From NCBI GenBank assembly GCA_022447545.1, contig JAKVBI010000002.1, positions 121,665 to 185,664 of the forward strand: a DNA stretch of 64,000 nucleotides, written 5' to 3'. Shown here in pieces: positions 32,268-41,181 of the stretch. Numbering within the stretch: the stretch's first letter is position 1; each line of letters starts with the position of its first letter. Position numbers and translations under genes: made by a program. Source of the stretch: Myxococcota bacterium. Its GTDB lineage: Bacteria; Myxococcota_A; UBA9160; SMWR01. The notes beneath the pieces are model-generated. The model worked only from the letters and a program-made list of their open reading frames with translations, was not told the DNA's origin and did not search any database.

Positions 32268-34304
32268 TTGAGCCGCGGTGACACCCAGGCGGCCGCGCAA
32301 CGCCTGCAGTCCGCCCTCGAGGGCCCCGAGACCCTCGACCCCTCTCAACTCGCCACACTGCAGGTGGCCCTGGGCGCCGCCGAGCTGGCCCGTGGAAACG
32401 GCGTAGAAGCCCAACGCTGGTTGCATGCCGGCGCTGCGTCCGCCCGTACCCTGGGAGACAGCGCACTCGAAGCGACTGCCCTCAATGACCTGGGCACCCT
32501 TCACGCGCTACGCCGGGAAGGCTCACTCGCCCTGGATGCGTTCGAGGCCAGCGCCGCGCTGGCCGACCGCGCCGGCGCCGCGCCCCTCGCTGTCACGGCG
32601 CGGGTCAACGCAGCTCGTGCCAGCGGTGCCCCCACCGATTGGGCCCGGGCCGTCGATGCGGCGCGTGCCCTGCCCGACTCGATCACGCGCGCCACGGCTC
32701 TGGTGAGCCTGGCCGAGCTGCGGTGGACAGACGAGGACGGCGGCTCCGGGTCCACCCGCCAGCAGCGATTCGATGCCGCCCACCTGCTCGGCGAAGCGGT
32801 GGAGACCGCCGACCAGGTGGGGGACGATCGCACGGCGTCCTTTGCCCTGGGGACCCTCGCGGACGTGTATGCCCTGGACGGGCAGCGCGCCGCAGCTCTG
32901 GAACTGACCTGGCGGGCGGTGCGGCGGGCGACCCGCGCCAACGCCCCCGAGTCCCTGGCGCGTTGGTACGCCCAGGCGGGAGCGCTACAAGCCTCCCTGG
33001 GCCACCCGGACGAAGCGATCGAGAGCTACCAACGCGCCGTGGAGCAATTGACCTCCCTGCGCCACCGCACTCGGTGGGGGGGCACCCTACGCGCCTCATC
33101 GTTCCGGGACGACTACGCACCCGTCTACGAAGCCCTGACGGATCTGCTGCTGACCGAGGCGAGCCGAGCCGACAGCGCGGAAGAGCAACAAGCCCTGCTA
33201 CGGCAGGGACGAGCGAGTTACGAGCGTTTCAAGGCCGCTGAGCTGCGCGACTACTTTCGTGACGACTGCGTCGACGCCCAGCAGGCCCGGGTCGCAGAGG
33301 TCGATCGCACCTCGCCCACCGCGCTGATCGTCTACCCAATTCCACTGCGGGAGCGAACCGTCCTGCTCCTGGCGTGGCCCTCGGGAAAACTGGAGCAATA
33401 CGCGGTTCCCGTGGGACGCGAGCAGCTGACCCAGGAGGTAACGAAGTTCCGCAGCCGCATCGTACAAGCGGGTACACGGCGCTACCTGCCCCACGCCCAG
33501 AGATTGTTCGATTGGCTCGTCGCCCCCTACGCCGACGCCTTCGAGGCCGACGGCATCGACACCCTGGTCTTCGTACCTCAGGGTGCCCTGCTGACGGTTC
33601 CGCTGGCGGCCCTACACGACGGCGAGCGGTTTCTCGTGGAGCGGGTCGCCGTGGCACTCACCCCAGGGCTCGAACTCACGGATCCCCGGCCTCTCGATCG
33701 CGAAGGCCTCCAGGCCCTTCTGGCCGGGGTCAGTCGCAGCGTCGAAGGATTTCCGGCCCTCCCCAACGTGGTGCAGGAGTTGGAGGAATCCCAGGCCATC
33801 GTAGGGGGCCGGGTTCTTCTGGACGCCGCCTTCAGCCACCAGGCGCTGCGAGAGGAGCTCGCCACCGAGCCCATTGGATTGCTTCACCTGGCCACCCACG
33901 CCGAATTCACGTCGGATGAGGGCGGCGCCTTCCTGCTCAGTTGGGACGGTCGGATTCCCCTGGACGCCTTGGCTCGGGATGTGGGCCAGTTGCGTTTTCG
34001 CGACGACCCCCTGGAACTGCTGACCCTCAGCGCCTGCGAGACGGCTGCGGGCGACGAGCGCGCGGCCCTCGGCTTTTCTGGAGTGGCCGTCAAAGCGGGG
34101 GCCCGCAGCGCCCTGGGAACCCTCTGGAGTGTGGACGACCCGGCCACGGCGGCCCTGATTCGGGCCTTCTACCGAGGCCTCCTACAAGAGAAACACTCCC
34201 GTGCCCGATCCCTCCAGGCTGCACAGCAAGAGCTAATGGGTGATTTTCGCTACAGCCACCCGGCCTTCTGGGCCCCATTTCAGCTGATCGGCAGTTGGCT
34301 CTGA
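32268..34304 (+). CDS. TPR-CHAT domain protease-like protein (probable lipoprotein)
   Basis: 678 residues from the TTG at 32268; the true protein is probably about 49 residues longer with a lipoprotein leader (see the feature at 32121). The N-terminal 300 residues form tetratricopeptide-like helical repeats rich in Ala and Leu. The C-terminal part is a CHAT (caspase HetF-associated with TPR) domain with catalytic His544 in HLATHAEF and Cys590 in LSACETA, both conserved, so a cysteine protease is expected. Family members cut after Lys or Arg in targets. The neighbouring anti-sigma and surface proteins are candidate substrates, by inference. Only the lipoprotein leader, if used, would place it in the periplasm. 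Confidence 0.85.
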   Translation: MSRGDTQAAAQRLQSALEGPETLDPSQLATLQVALGAAELARGNGVEAQRWLHAGAASARTLGDSALEATALNDLGTLHALRREGSLALDAFEASAALADRAGAAPLAVTARVNAARASGAPTDWARAVDAARALPDSITRATALVSLAELRWTDEDGGSGSTRQQRFDAAHLLGEAVETADQVGDDRTASFALGTLADVYALDGQRAAALELTWRAVRRATRANAPESLARWYAQAGALQASLGHPDEAIESYQRAVEQLTSLRHRTRWGGTLRASSFRDDYAPVYEALTDLLLTEASRADSAEEQQALLRQGRASYERFKAAELRDYFRDDCVDAQQARVAEVDRTSPTALIVYPIPLRERTVLLLAWPSGKLEQYAVPVGREQLTQEVTKFRSRIVQAGTRRYLPHAQRLFDWLVAPYADAFEADGIDTLVFVPQGALLTVPLAALHDGERFLVERVAVALTPGLELTDPRPLDREGLQALLAGVSRSVEGFPALPNVVQELEESQAIVGGRVLLDAAFSHQALREELATEPIGLLHLATHAEFTSDEGGAFLLSWDGRIPLDALARDVGQLRFRDDPLELLTLSACETAAGDERAALGFSGVAVKAGARSALGTLWSVDDPATAALIRAFYRGLLQEKHSRARSLQAAQQELMGDFRYSHPAFWAPFQLIGSWL

Positions 34305-34353
34305 CCCCCCCGGGCCCCGTGGATCCCCTGGGGTGACGGGCAGAGAAATTTTG

Positions 34354-34372
34354 ATCCGAATCTCGGATTTTT
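34354..34372 (+). terminator. Possible weak rho-independent terminator
   Basis: ATCCGA and TCGGAT pair perfectly around ATC and are followed by TTTT, 50 bp after the CHAT stop and 100 bp before the next start. The stem is only 6 bp and half A/T, so partial read-through into the FG-GAP gene is likely. It would lower but not abolish downstream expression. Confidence 0.4.
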
Positions 34373-34472
34373 GCGGACTACTCTTTGAGAGACGCGAGAT
34401 GCGGGTCCATTTGGCTGGAACGGCGCCAGGTTCCCGCCCGCCGGGTCTCGGGAAGCGAGGTTTCCGCACGAG

Positions 34473-37400
34473 ATGCGTCACCGAAGGCTGCTCTACCTCC
34501 TGACCGTCAGCGTGCTGGCTGTGGGCGCACTGGGCCAAGACGCCCAGGGGGCCAACACCCCCGTGGCCTTCTTCTGCCCTCAGGACTCCGACCTCGCCCC
34601 ATGTGAATGCGCAATCGAAGAGACGCCTGTCCCGGCCATCGAGGACGAATTCAGCGTCGTCGTCGATTCGTTCTTGAACCTGTGCCTCCAGACCGGGAGC
34701 GTCAGTTCCCAGGATCCCCCGGCCGACTGTGTGAACGGTCAGGGCAGCGGCGACGAACTGTGCGGTTGGCAGATCGAACTGAGCAGAAGCGGGCCGGGCA
34801 AGACGCTCGCCATCACCGAGTTCATCGGAGCCATTCCGGGCGTCCAGTCGTCCCTGAAGCAAGGCGAGGGAATTCCGTCGCCCACTTTGCGCATCAACTG
34901 GGTCTATGGAAACGGCCAATCTCTGATGGATACCAACACCCGCCATCACATCGGGTGGGTGCACTTCCAGGGTGAACCGAGCTTGTTTGAAAGCCAGTGG
35001 TCGGATCCGAACGCCGTGGCACCAGCACTTTTTCCCCTGGGTCTCTACGACCCGGCCATCACGCACAGCCATTGGAACATCGACGCGACCAGCAAAGCGG
35101 TCGGCGTGGGTGGAACCGAAATGTCCTTCGACCATGGAGTCGTCGTGGTGCCCGAACCCGCCGCGGACCTATCGCTCCTGGTGGGTGTAGGGGCATTGTT
35201 CGCCATGGCACGTAGGCGCAAGCACCTGGCGACCCTCGCGGGTCTGATGCTCACCCTCGCGTTCTCCATGGGAGAGGCTCGTGCTGCCGTGGTGGGCGAT
35301 GCCAGATTGCTCGACGCCTCAGCCCTGGGCCTCGGAGATGTGAGTTCCCTGGGTCGTGTGATCGTCGCGCTGGGTGACGTGAATGGCGACGGTGTCGACG
35401 ATGCGGCGCTTGGCCTTCCCGATGACAACGATACGATGGGACAGGTGGCCCTCCTGTTGTTGCGACGTGACGGCACGGTGGATGAAACCGTACTGTTCAC
35501 GCCTGGCAGCGGGGACATACCGGACGTCCCCGCGGGCGCGGCCTTCGGCTCCGCACTGGCGCGGGTCGCAGACATGAACGGCGACGGCATCGACGAACTC
35601 GCCATCTCCGTACCCGGCGACCCGACGGTCTTGTTGCTGTACCTCGATGGTGAAGCAACCCCAGGCGTGGCATATGGCAGCAGGATTCCAATCCCGGAAC
35701 CCGGCTACGCGCTGGCCGACCTCGGCGACCTCGACAACGACGGGCTGCGCGATTTGGCCGTGGGGCAACCCCTGGCCGACGCCGGTGCGGTAGAGACCTG
35801 CGGGGCGCTCACGATCCTGGGCCTCACGCCCCAGGGCATCCTCAAGCGAAGCACCACATTCGACAAGGCAACCGAAGGGATGCCCGTGCTCAGCGACGGC
35901 TATGGGTTCGGTTCCGCTCTCGCCTATCTGGGGGATCTGAATGAAGATGGTCGCCCCGAGCTGGCTGTGGGCATTCCGGGCCATGCACCCAACGCTACGG
36001 GTGCCGTCGCACTGCTGACCCTGTCGGGCACCCAGCTCCATTCCAGTCAGCTCATCGATTACGAAACCCCGGGGTTCCCGGAACCCAGCAACCAGACCTA
36101 CGACCCCTACTCCGGCTGGGGATACACCAGCGCGTACAACGGCAGCCCCATCTACACCCCCACGACGCGTCCCACCAAACCGGTGATCGGCATGCAAGTC
36201 AGTGACATGACCCTCCAGCCCGGTGCGTTCGGCTCTGCCCTCGTGGCACTGGGAGATCTCGACAACAATGGCACGCCCGACCTCGCCATTGGCGCACCCG
36301 GATGGACCGTCGAAGAACCGGGCCAGGTTTCCCTGCTTCAACTCGAGCGGCCGCTGGGCGCGATCGCCGGCGGTGTTCGAATCGATATCGGCACGGCTCC
36401 CAGCCGAGCCGGCTACCCGGGAACGCGCTTCGGGCAGGCCCTGGCGAGCATCGACATCGATCGCGATGGAGATCGTGAACTGCTGGTGGGCGCCGACTGG
36501 GACTGGTCGCGCACCGAATTGGGCCGGGTCTGGGAGTTGTTCCTGACCGACATCGACGACGACCACGCCCCCGACTTTGCGGACAATTGTTCGTCCCAGC
36601 CCAACAGCTCCCAGGCGGACCAGGACGTCGATGGCGTGGGAGATTCTTGCGACAACTGCTCGAAGGTCGCCAATGCCGAGCAGCTCGACAGCGACTCCGA
36701 CGGTGTGGGTGACGCCTGCGAGGAAACCGTGGTGCGTCTGGTGGGAAGCGAAGTCGGGGTGGGAGAGATTCGGCGCGCGGTCTCGATCGACTGTGGCGCC
36801 GTGGACGTCACGGAGCTGGTCGTAGCCCTGAATCCGATGGGCGCGGATCCGAGCGGCCTGGACTTCGGAGGCTGCGAAGTCCCCGGAGTACTGTGCCCGA
36901 GTTGCGCATCGCGGGGTTGCCCCACGAGTGGAAGCGACATTGGAAATACCGTCGAAAAGAACGACTCGGGCTTCTTCTTCACCGATTCCACGGGAGCCGA
37001 TCCAGTGACGGGCCAGACAGGACTGTTGCGTGACACCGCCTACGCAGTACTGATCGGGGATGGCCCAGGCGGGACACTCTGTCAGGCGGGCGAAACCGAT
37101 GTCTTCCTGGGAAACCTGGACTGGTCTTCGAACGCCGCCACCCGCAACTATGTGGTGCCCTCGCTAGCGAGTCTCGAGCATCTGGGAGACGGCAACATCC
37201 TCTGGCGCTATGGCCCGATCAAGTCGGGGAACACCTTCGTACGCCCCTACCGGATCCGCTGCGAGGATTGCTTCGAGCCTCCGTTGTTCCTCCCGCCCAT
37301 GCCGCCTCCGCCCCCGCCCGGAGGGGGAGGTGGCGGACAGGTCGCGGGCTCCTATGCCCCGGACCCATTCAGCCCCGACGACGACGAGATGGCTTCTCCC

Positions 37401-38474
37401 GCGGAAATGAACAAAGAGCCATCGCCCGCATCGAAGGATGCGTTCAGCGACCCTGGCGGCTCCCCGGTGCAATACTTTCTGCTACCCGGCGTCGACGAGG
37501 ACATGAGTGCCGTCCAGTCCTTCGAGCTGTGCTTCGCCTCTCCCATCTTCATGAATCGCATCACCGTGGGGGTCGCTCCTCCCACGGGATATACGGGGGT
37601 GTTGTCCTGGGACAACTGTCCACTGGGAAGCGAATGGGTGAACGGAAAGAAGTTCGGTCCATGTGAGAGCGCCACAGGGAACTACGATCCCATCCACGGC
37701 ATCTACCAGAACGTAGACCCCCAATACTCGTATTCGCACACCCACTACGAGACGAATTTCAACTACCTGATTCTCGAAGGATCCATTCCGAAATTGACCG
37801 AAACACTCCCGGTGCTGAGCACCGTCGCCCACACCTCAGAGCACGATGTCGAAATGACCTGCGTCGCCAAGCTGCACGCCACCGAACCCTTCGACCTGGT
37901 GGGTGACGTCAACCCGGACGGAGTCCCGGATACCCCGCCCCAACTCCATCCACCCTCACCCGATGAGTTCGAAGGCATGATCACCACCGGGAACTTCAGC
38001 GGGATCTGCACCAAGGACCCGTTCTTGAGTTCGCAGGCCGAAGACGGTTTCTGCGACGAGAGCGAGTATTCCCCAAACACCGAGACGGCCAATGTCGACC
38101 CCTCGGATGTCGACGACGATGGGCGCCGATCCGAAGAGGACAACTGCCCATTTGAACCCAACCCGCCCCAGGGCGACTTCGGTGGGTTCCAGGGCTTCCA
38201 GTCGATCAGCGAAGAACCCGACGGCCGGGGCAACCTCTGCCAGTGTGGAGATGCAGACAATTCAGGTGTGATCTCGGCGGAACTCAGCGAAGATCTGCAG
38301 GAGATGCAAAACCTTCTGCTCACGGCCAGCGATCCCACATTGCAGGAGCGCTGTAGTGTAGGAGGAGGGTCCGACTGCACCATCCTCGACGCCGTGATTC
38401 TGAAGCGCACCATCGACCTGCAACAGAAACCCTCCGAGTTCAACGAGAACTGTGCCGCCTACACGGGCTCCTGA
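34473..38474 (+). CDS. Large exported FG-GAP / thrombospondin-3 / dockerin-like protein with internal PEP-CTERM-like tag
   Basis: 1333 residues in one open frame. Signal peptide (LLYLLTVSVLAVGALGQ), a first domain of about 200 residues, then at 226-250 a VPEP motif, a hydrophobic helix and MARRRK, as in PEP-CTERM sorting signals. Directly after it comes a second signal-like stretch (LATLAGLMLTLAFSMGEARA). Six FG-GAP/integrin-type repeats follow with DxNxDGxxD calcium loops (e.g. GDVNGDGVDD, GDLDNNGTPD), then thrombospondin type-3 repeats (DVDGVGDSCDNC), a Pro/Gly linker near residue 945, and a dockerin-like GDADNSGVI near the end. It may be two fused ancestral genes or an in-frame loss of a stop. 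It overlaps the TpsA gene by 23 bp. Confidence 0.8.
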   Translation: MRHRRLLYLLTVSVLAVGALGQDAQGANTPVAFFCPQDSDLAPCECAIEETPVPAIEDEFSVVVDSFLNLCLQTGSVSSQDPPADCVNGQGSGDELCGWQIELSRSGPGKTLAITEFIGAIPGVQSSLKQGEGIPSPTLRINWVYGNGQSLMDTNTRHHIGWVHFQGEPSLFESQWSDPNAVAPALFPLGLYDPAITHSHWNIDATSKAVGVGGTEMSFDHGVVVVPEPAADLSLLVGVGALFAMARRRKHLATLAGLMLTLAFSMGEARAAVVGDARLLDASALGLGDVSSLGRVIVALGDVNGDGVDDAALGLPDDNDTMGQVALLLLRRDGTVDETVLFTPGSGDIPDVPAGAAFGSALARVADMNGDGIDELAISVPGDPTVLLLYLDGEATPGVAYGSRIPIPEPGYALADLGDLDNDGLRDLAVGQPLADAGAVETCGALTILGLTPQGILKRSTTFDKATEGMPVLSDGYGFGSALAYLGDLNEDGRPELAVGIPGHAPNATGAVALLTLSGTQLHSSQLIDYETPGFPEPSNQTYDPYSGWGYTSAYNGSPIYTPTTRPTKPVIGMQVSDMTLQPGAFGSALVALGDLDNNGTPDLAIGAPGWTVEEPGQVSLLQLERPLGAIAGGVRIDIGTAPSRAGYPGTRFGQALASIDIDRDGDRELLVGADWDWSRTELGRVWELFLTDIDDDHAPDFADNCSSQPNSSQADQDVDGVGDSCDNCSKVANAEQLDSDSDGVGDACEETVVRLVGSEVGVGEIRRAVSIDCGAVDVTELVVALNPMGADPSGLDFGGCEVPGVLCPSCASRGCPTSGSDIGNTVEKNDSGFFFTDSTGADPVTGQTGLLRDTAYAVLIGDGPGGTLCQAGETDVFLGNLDWSSNAATRNYVVPSLASLEHLGDGNILWRYGPIKSGNTFVRPYRIRCEDCFEPPLFLPPMPPPPPPGGGGGGQVAGSYAPDPFSPDDDEMASPAEMNKEPSPASKDAFSDPGGSPVQYFLLPGVDEDMSAVQSFELCFASPIFMNRITVGVAPPTGYTGVLSWDNCPLGSEWVNGKKFGPCESATGNYDPIHGIYQNVDPQYSYSHTHYETNFNYLILEGSIPKLTETLPVLSTVAHTSEHDVEMTCVAKLHATEPFDLVGDVNPDGVPDTPPQLHPPSPDEFEGMITTGNFSGICTKDPFLSSQAEDGFCDESEYSPNTETANVDPSDVDDDGRRSEEDNCPFEPNPPQGDFGGFQGFQSISEEPDGRGNLCQCGDADNSGVISAELSEDLQEMQNLLLTASDPTLQERCSVGGGSDCTILDAVILKRTIDLQQKPSEFNENCAAYTGS
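35148..35222 (+). other. PEP-CTERM-like sorting signal inside the FG-GAP gene
   Basis: Residues 226-250 read VPEP, a 15-residue hydrophobic span (LSLLVGVGALFAM) and then ARRRK, the tripartite order of exosortase sorting tags, which normally end a protein. Here the frame continues. No exosortase gene is in the window. Confidence 0.6.
35205..35285 (+). other. Internal signal-peptide-like segment and alternative start at 35205
   Basis: ATG at 35205 opens MARRRKHLATLAGLMLTLAF then SMGEARA, a textbook signal peptide with an Ala-x-Ala site, directly before the FG-GAP repeats. GTAGGGG lies about 12 bases upstream. The basic tail of the PEP-CTERM tag doubles as its n-region. A second protein could start here. 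Confidence 0.5.
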
Positions 38475-41178
38475 AACAACCCGCAACGAGTTGCAGCACC
38501 TGGCCCTGCTCGCCGCCACCGTGCTGCTGTTCATCGCACCCCCCAACCCCTCGGTAGCCGACGTGGTGTTCGACGGCACGATTGGAAGCGTGGCCACCGG
38601 CACCTCTGCGAAAACTGCAGATCGCCTCTACGTCATTCCTGAACCGTACGGAGAAAAGCGGGGCAGCAACCTCTTCCACAGCTTCAACGAATTCGAGGTG
38701 GGGAGCGAGGAAACGGCGCGAATCACGGGCTCGAGCCTCGAGCGCGTGATCCTGCGTTTGACTCGGAATGGACTGGCCCCCGCCGCCCTGGAGAACCTCG
38801 AAGTCCACACCATGAACCTGGAGGGAACTCTCGAGTCCGAGATCCCGGGCGCAGACATCGTCCTACTCAGTCCAGAAGGCATCTCGGTGGGTGGCAACGC
38901 CCGCTTCGACGTCCAGGGTTCGCTGTCCATGAGTACCGCCCAGGCCCTGACATTTTCCGATGGCAGCTTCCGATCTTCGGGAGAGGGCGACCCCTGGACA
39001 TCCACGGACCCCGCCGTCCCGTGCTGCGGCCAGGCACCCACCGGTTTTGACTTCGATGTCGCCACGGATCCAGAATTGGGAAAGCTCAATCTGGATCTGC
39101 CGACCCGTGGGCAGGTGCTGAGAATCCCAAGAGGTAAGGCCCTGCGCGCGGTCGCACGCAGCTTTTCTGCGAGCGGAGGACAGATCCTCACCGATGGCGG
39201 GACCCTGTACGTCGCAGCCGTTGGGGCGGCAGCCATTGAGGTCCCCACCGACCTCGATGCCGAGACAACGTGGTTGGCGCAGGTCGGCGCTGACGGGATC
39301 GTCGAACTCGAGAGTATCGTCATCGCCGCTCAACCGGAATCACTCCCCAACCCGTCAGGTGGGCGGGTTCTGTTGCGCGGTGGGAAATTGGTGATGAATT
39401 CGGGGGCCATCATCCGTGCCAATGGTTCGCCAACCCAGCCGGGCATCGATCTGGCGGCCAGCCGCTCGATCACCCTGGATGGGAGACTCGAGCGTTACCA
39501 GAACAGCGCTGCAGTGCTGACCGGCGAGGCAGGCGTCCGTCTTATCGCCCCGGAAGTCATCCTGGGCGAAGCGCAACCGGGACAGATCCGGGTGAAGAAT
39601 GCCGGGGCCGAGATCCGAGCGGATTCAGTACGCATGGCCGGGGGATCTCGGATCACCGTCTACTCGACTTCGGGGGACGGCACTCAACCGCTCGTCCTCG
39701 AAGTCGGAAACCTCACCATGGAGGGGGAGAACACCACTCTGGAAGCCCGCGACGGAGCGCCCGGTTTGCCTCAGACCCTCGTCATCCGCGCCGACGACGC
39801 CGTAGAACTGCGTAACGGCGCCTCGATCACATCAACCCCTTCCAGGAGCTCTGACGCCGGAGGTATCTCCATCGAAGCAGCCGCGCTGCAGCTGGATGGC
39901 GACGGAACCGCCATCCAGACGGTGGGCCGCGCAGCCGACGCCCCAGAGAGCATCAACATCGTCACCAACGGCGAGGTCGCACTCGATGACGGTGCGGTGA
40001 TCTCAAGCCTCCCCTCGGAAAACCAGGACGCGGGAAACATCCGAATCGAAGCCGGAGCCCTGAGCCTGGAAGACGGCGCTCAAATCCAGACCCCCACCCA
40101 GAACGCGCGGGCCACTGGCGACATCGACGTGGTGGTCGACGGCCCCATCCGGATCTCAGGGGTGAAGGTGCTCGACAACGGCAAGGCCGCAGCCGGCCTA
40201 CGTACCCAGGCGGGCCCAAACTCACTTCCCGGCAGCCGCGCTGGCGACGTGACCCTGGAAGCCGACAGCCTGGAAATCACCGACGGCGGGCTCATCACGT
40301 CGAGTTCCGAAGTCTCGGGAAGCGCGGGCGAGATCCGCATCCGAACCCACGGACGCGTGTTGATCGGCGGCAGTGACGAGGGCATCCCAGCGGAGATTGC
40401 CTCCCGCGGCTTCGGGGAAGCCGATGCTGGCAGCATCGAACTCCAGGTTGGATCGTTGGAAATTCGCGACGACGGGGGCATCTTCGCCAGTAGCTTCGGC
40501 ACCCAACCCGGAGGTGGGATCCGTATCGACGCCGCCGAGCAGGTGGTGATCGTAGACGGCAACGTCAACGCTCAGGCCTACCGCTCGGAATCCGGCGGAG
40601 ACATCTGGATCACGGCCGCGCAACTGATCGAGCTGGTGAACTCGAAGATCGAAACGCGGGTGCGCTTCGAGGAGGGAAGCGGGGGAAATATCTTCATCGG
40701 CAGCGAAGCCGGCCCCCAGCTGGCCGTGATCAACGACAGCCGGATCAAGGCCGACGCCAACCAGGGACCGGGCGGCAACATCACGATTCGCGCGGGAAAT
40801 CTTCTGCAGTCGGCTGAACCCGGACAGATCGACGCCTCGTCGGATGCCGGTCTCGACGGTAACGTCGAGATCGCTGCCCCGGAGGTACAGGCCGAGGGCC
40901 AGCTGGCTCCCCTGCCCGTCGCCTACCTGGACGTGACCGCCATCCTGCGCGAGCACTGTGCGAGCCGGCGAGGCGCCGGCTCGAGTTCCTTCGTGATCGA
41001 AGGCCAGCCGGGCATCGCGCCGGAGCCGGGCGACTACCTCCCGGCATTTCCCAGCCTCCCCGCTGACGAAGCCGCCGCCGGCGCCAACTCCGTCCCCGCT
41101 CCCGGCATCGCGAGCGTGAGCAGTCAGCTCACGAGCTTCGACTGCGGGGCGGCCTCGACGCTCAGCGCCGCCCGCTGA
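38452..41178 (+). CDS. TpsA-type filamentous haemagglutinin-family exoprotein
   Basis: 908 residues. A hydrophobic leader (HLALLAATVLLFIAPPN) is followed by the N-terminal TPS secretion domain with VVFDGTIGSV, GSNLFHSFNEFEVG and PGADIVLLSPEGISVGGNARFDVQGSLSM, the signature that TpsB partners recognise. A long right-handed beta-helix of short repeats with ADDAVELRNGASI, GGISIEAAALQLDG, AGDVTLEADSLEI-type units follows, and the C-terminus carries a CASRRGAGSSSFVIEGQPG block seen in cyanobacterial relatives. It starts at GTG 38452 inside the 3' end of the FG-GAP gene (23 bp overlap), and TpsB starts 3 bp after its stop. It is probably displayed on or released from the cell. Confidence 0.9.
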   Translation: MPPTRAPETTRNELQHLALLAATVLLFIAPPNPSVADVVFDGTIGSVATGTSAKTADRLYVIPEPYGEKRGSNLFHSFNEFEVGSEETARITGSSLERVILRLTRNGLAPAALENLEVHTMNLEGTLESEIPGADIVLLSPEGISVGGNARFDVQGSLSMSTAQALTFSDGSFRSSGEGDPWTSTDPAVPCCGQAPTGFDFDVATDPELGKLNLDLPTRGQVLRIPRGKALRAVARSFSASGGQILTDGGTLYVAAVGAAAIEVPTDLDAETTWLAQVGADGIVELESIVIAAQPESLPNPSGGRVLLRGGKLVMNSGAIIRANGSPTQPGIDLAASRSITLDGRLERYQNSAAVLTGEAGVRLIAPEVILGEAQPGQIRVKNAGAEIRADSVRMAGGSRITVYSTSGDGTQPLVLEVGNLTMEGENTTLEARDGAPGLPQTLVIRADDAVELRNGASITSTPSRSSDAGGISIEAAALQLDGDGTAIQTVGRAADAPESINIVTNGEVALDDGAVISSLPSENQDAGNIRIEAGALSLEDGAQIQTPTQNARATGDIDVVVDGPIRISGVKVLDNGKAAAGLRTQAGPNSLPGSRAGDVTLEADSLEITDGGLITSSSEVSGSAGEIRIRTHGRVLIGGSDEGIPAEIASRGFGEADAGSIELQVGSLEIRDDGGIFASSFGTQPGGGIRIDAAEQVVIVDGNVNAQAYRSESGGDIWITAAQLIELVNSKIETRVRFEEGSGGNIFIGSEAGPQLAVINDSRIKADANQGPGGNITIRAGNLLQSAEPGQIDASSDAGLDGNVEIAAPEVQAEGQLAPLPVAYLDVTAILREHCASRRGAGSSSFVIEGQPGIAPEPGDYLPAFPSLPADEAAAGANSVPAPGIASVSSQLTSFDCGAASTLSAAR

Positions 41179-41181
41179 CCC

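Noticed and set aside
35319-36566. A 415-codon leftward frame opposite the FG-GAP repeats
   Set aside because: It mirrors repeat-rich sequence (calcium loops on the other strand give Val/Gly/Gln repeats) and has no start signal.
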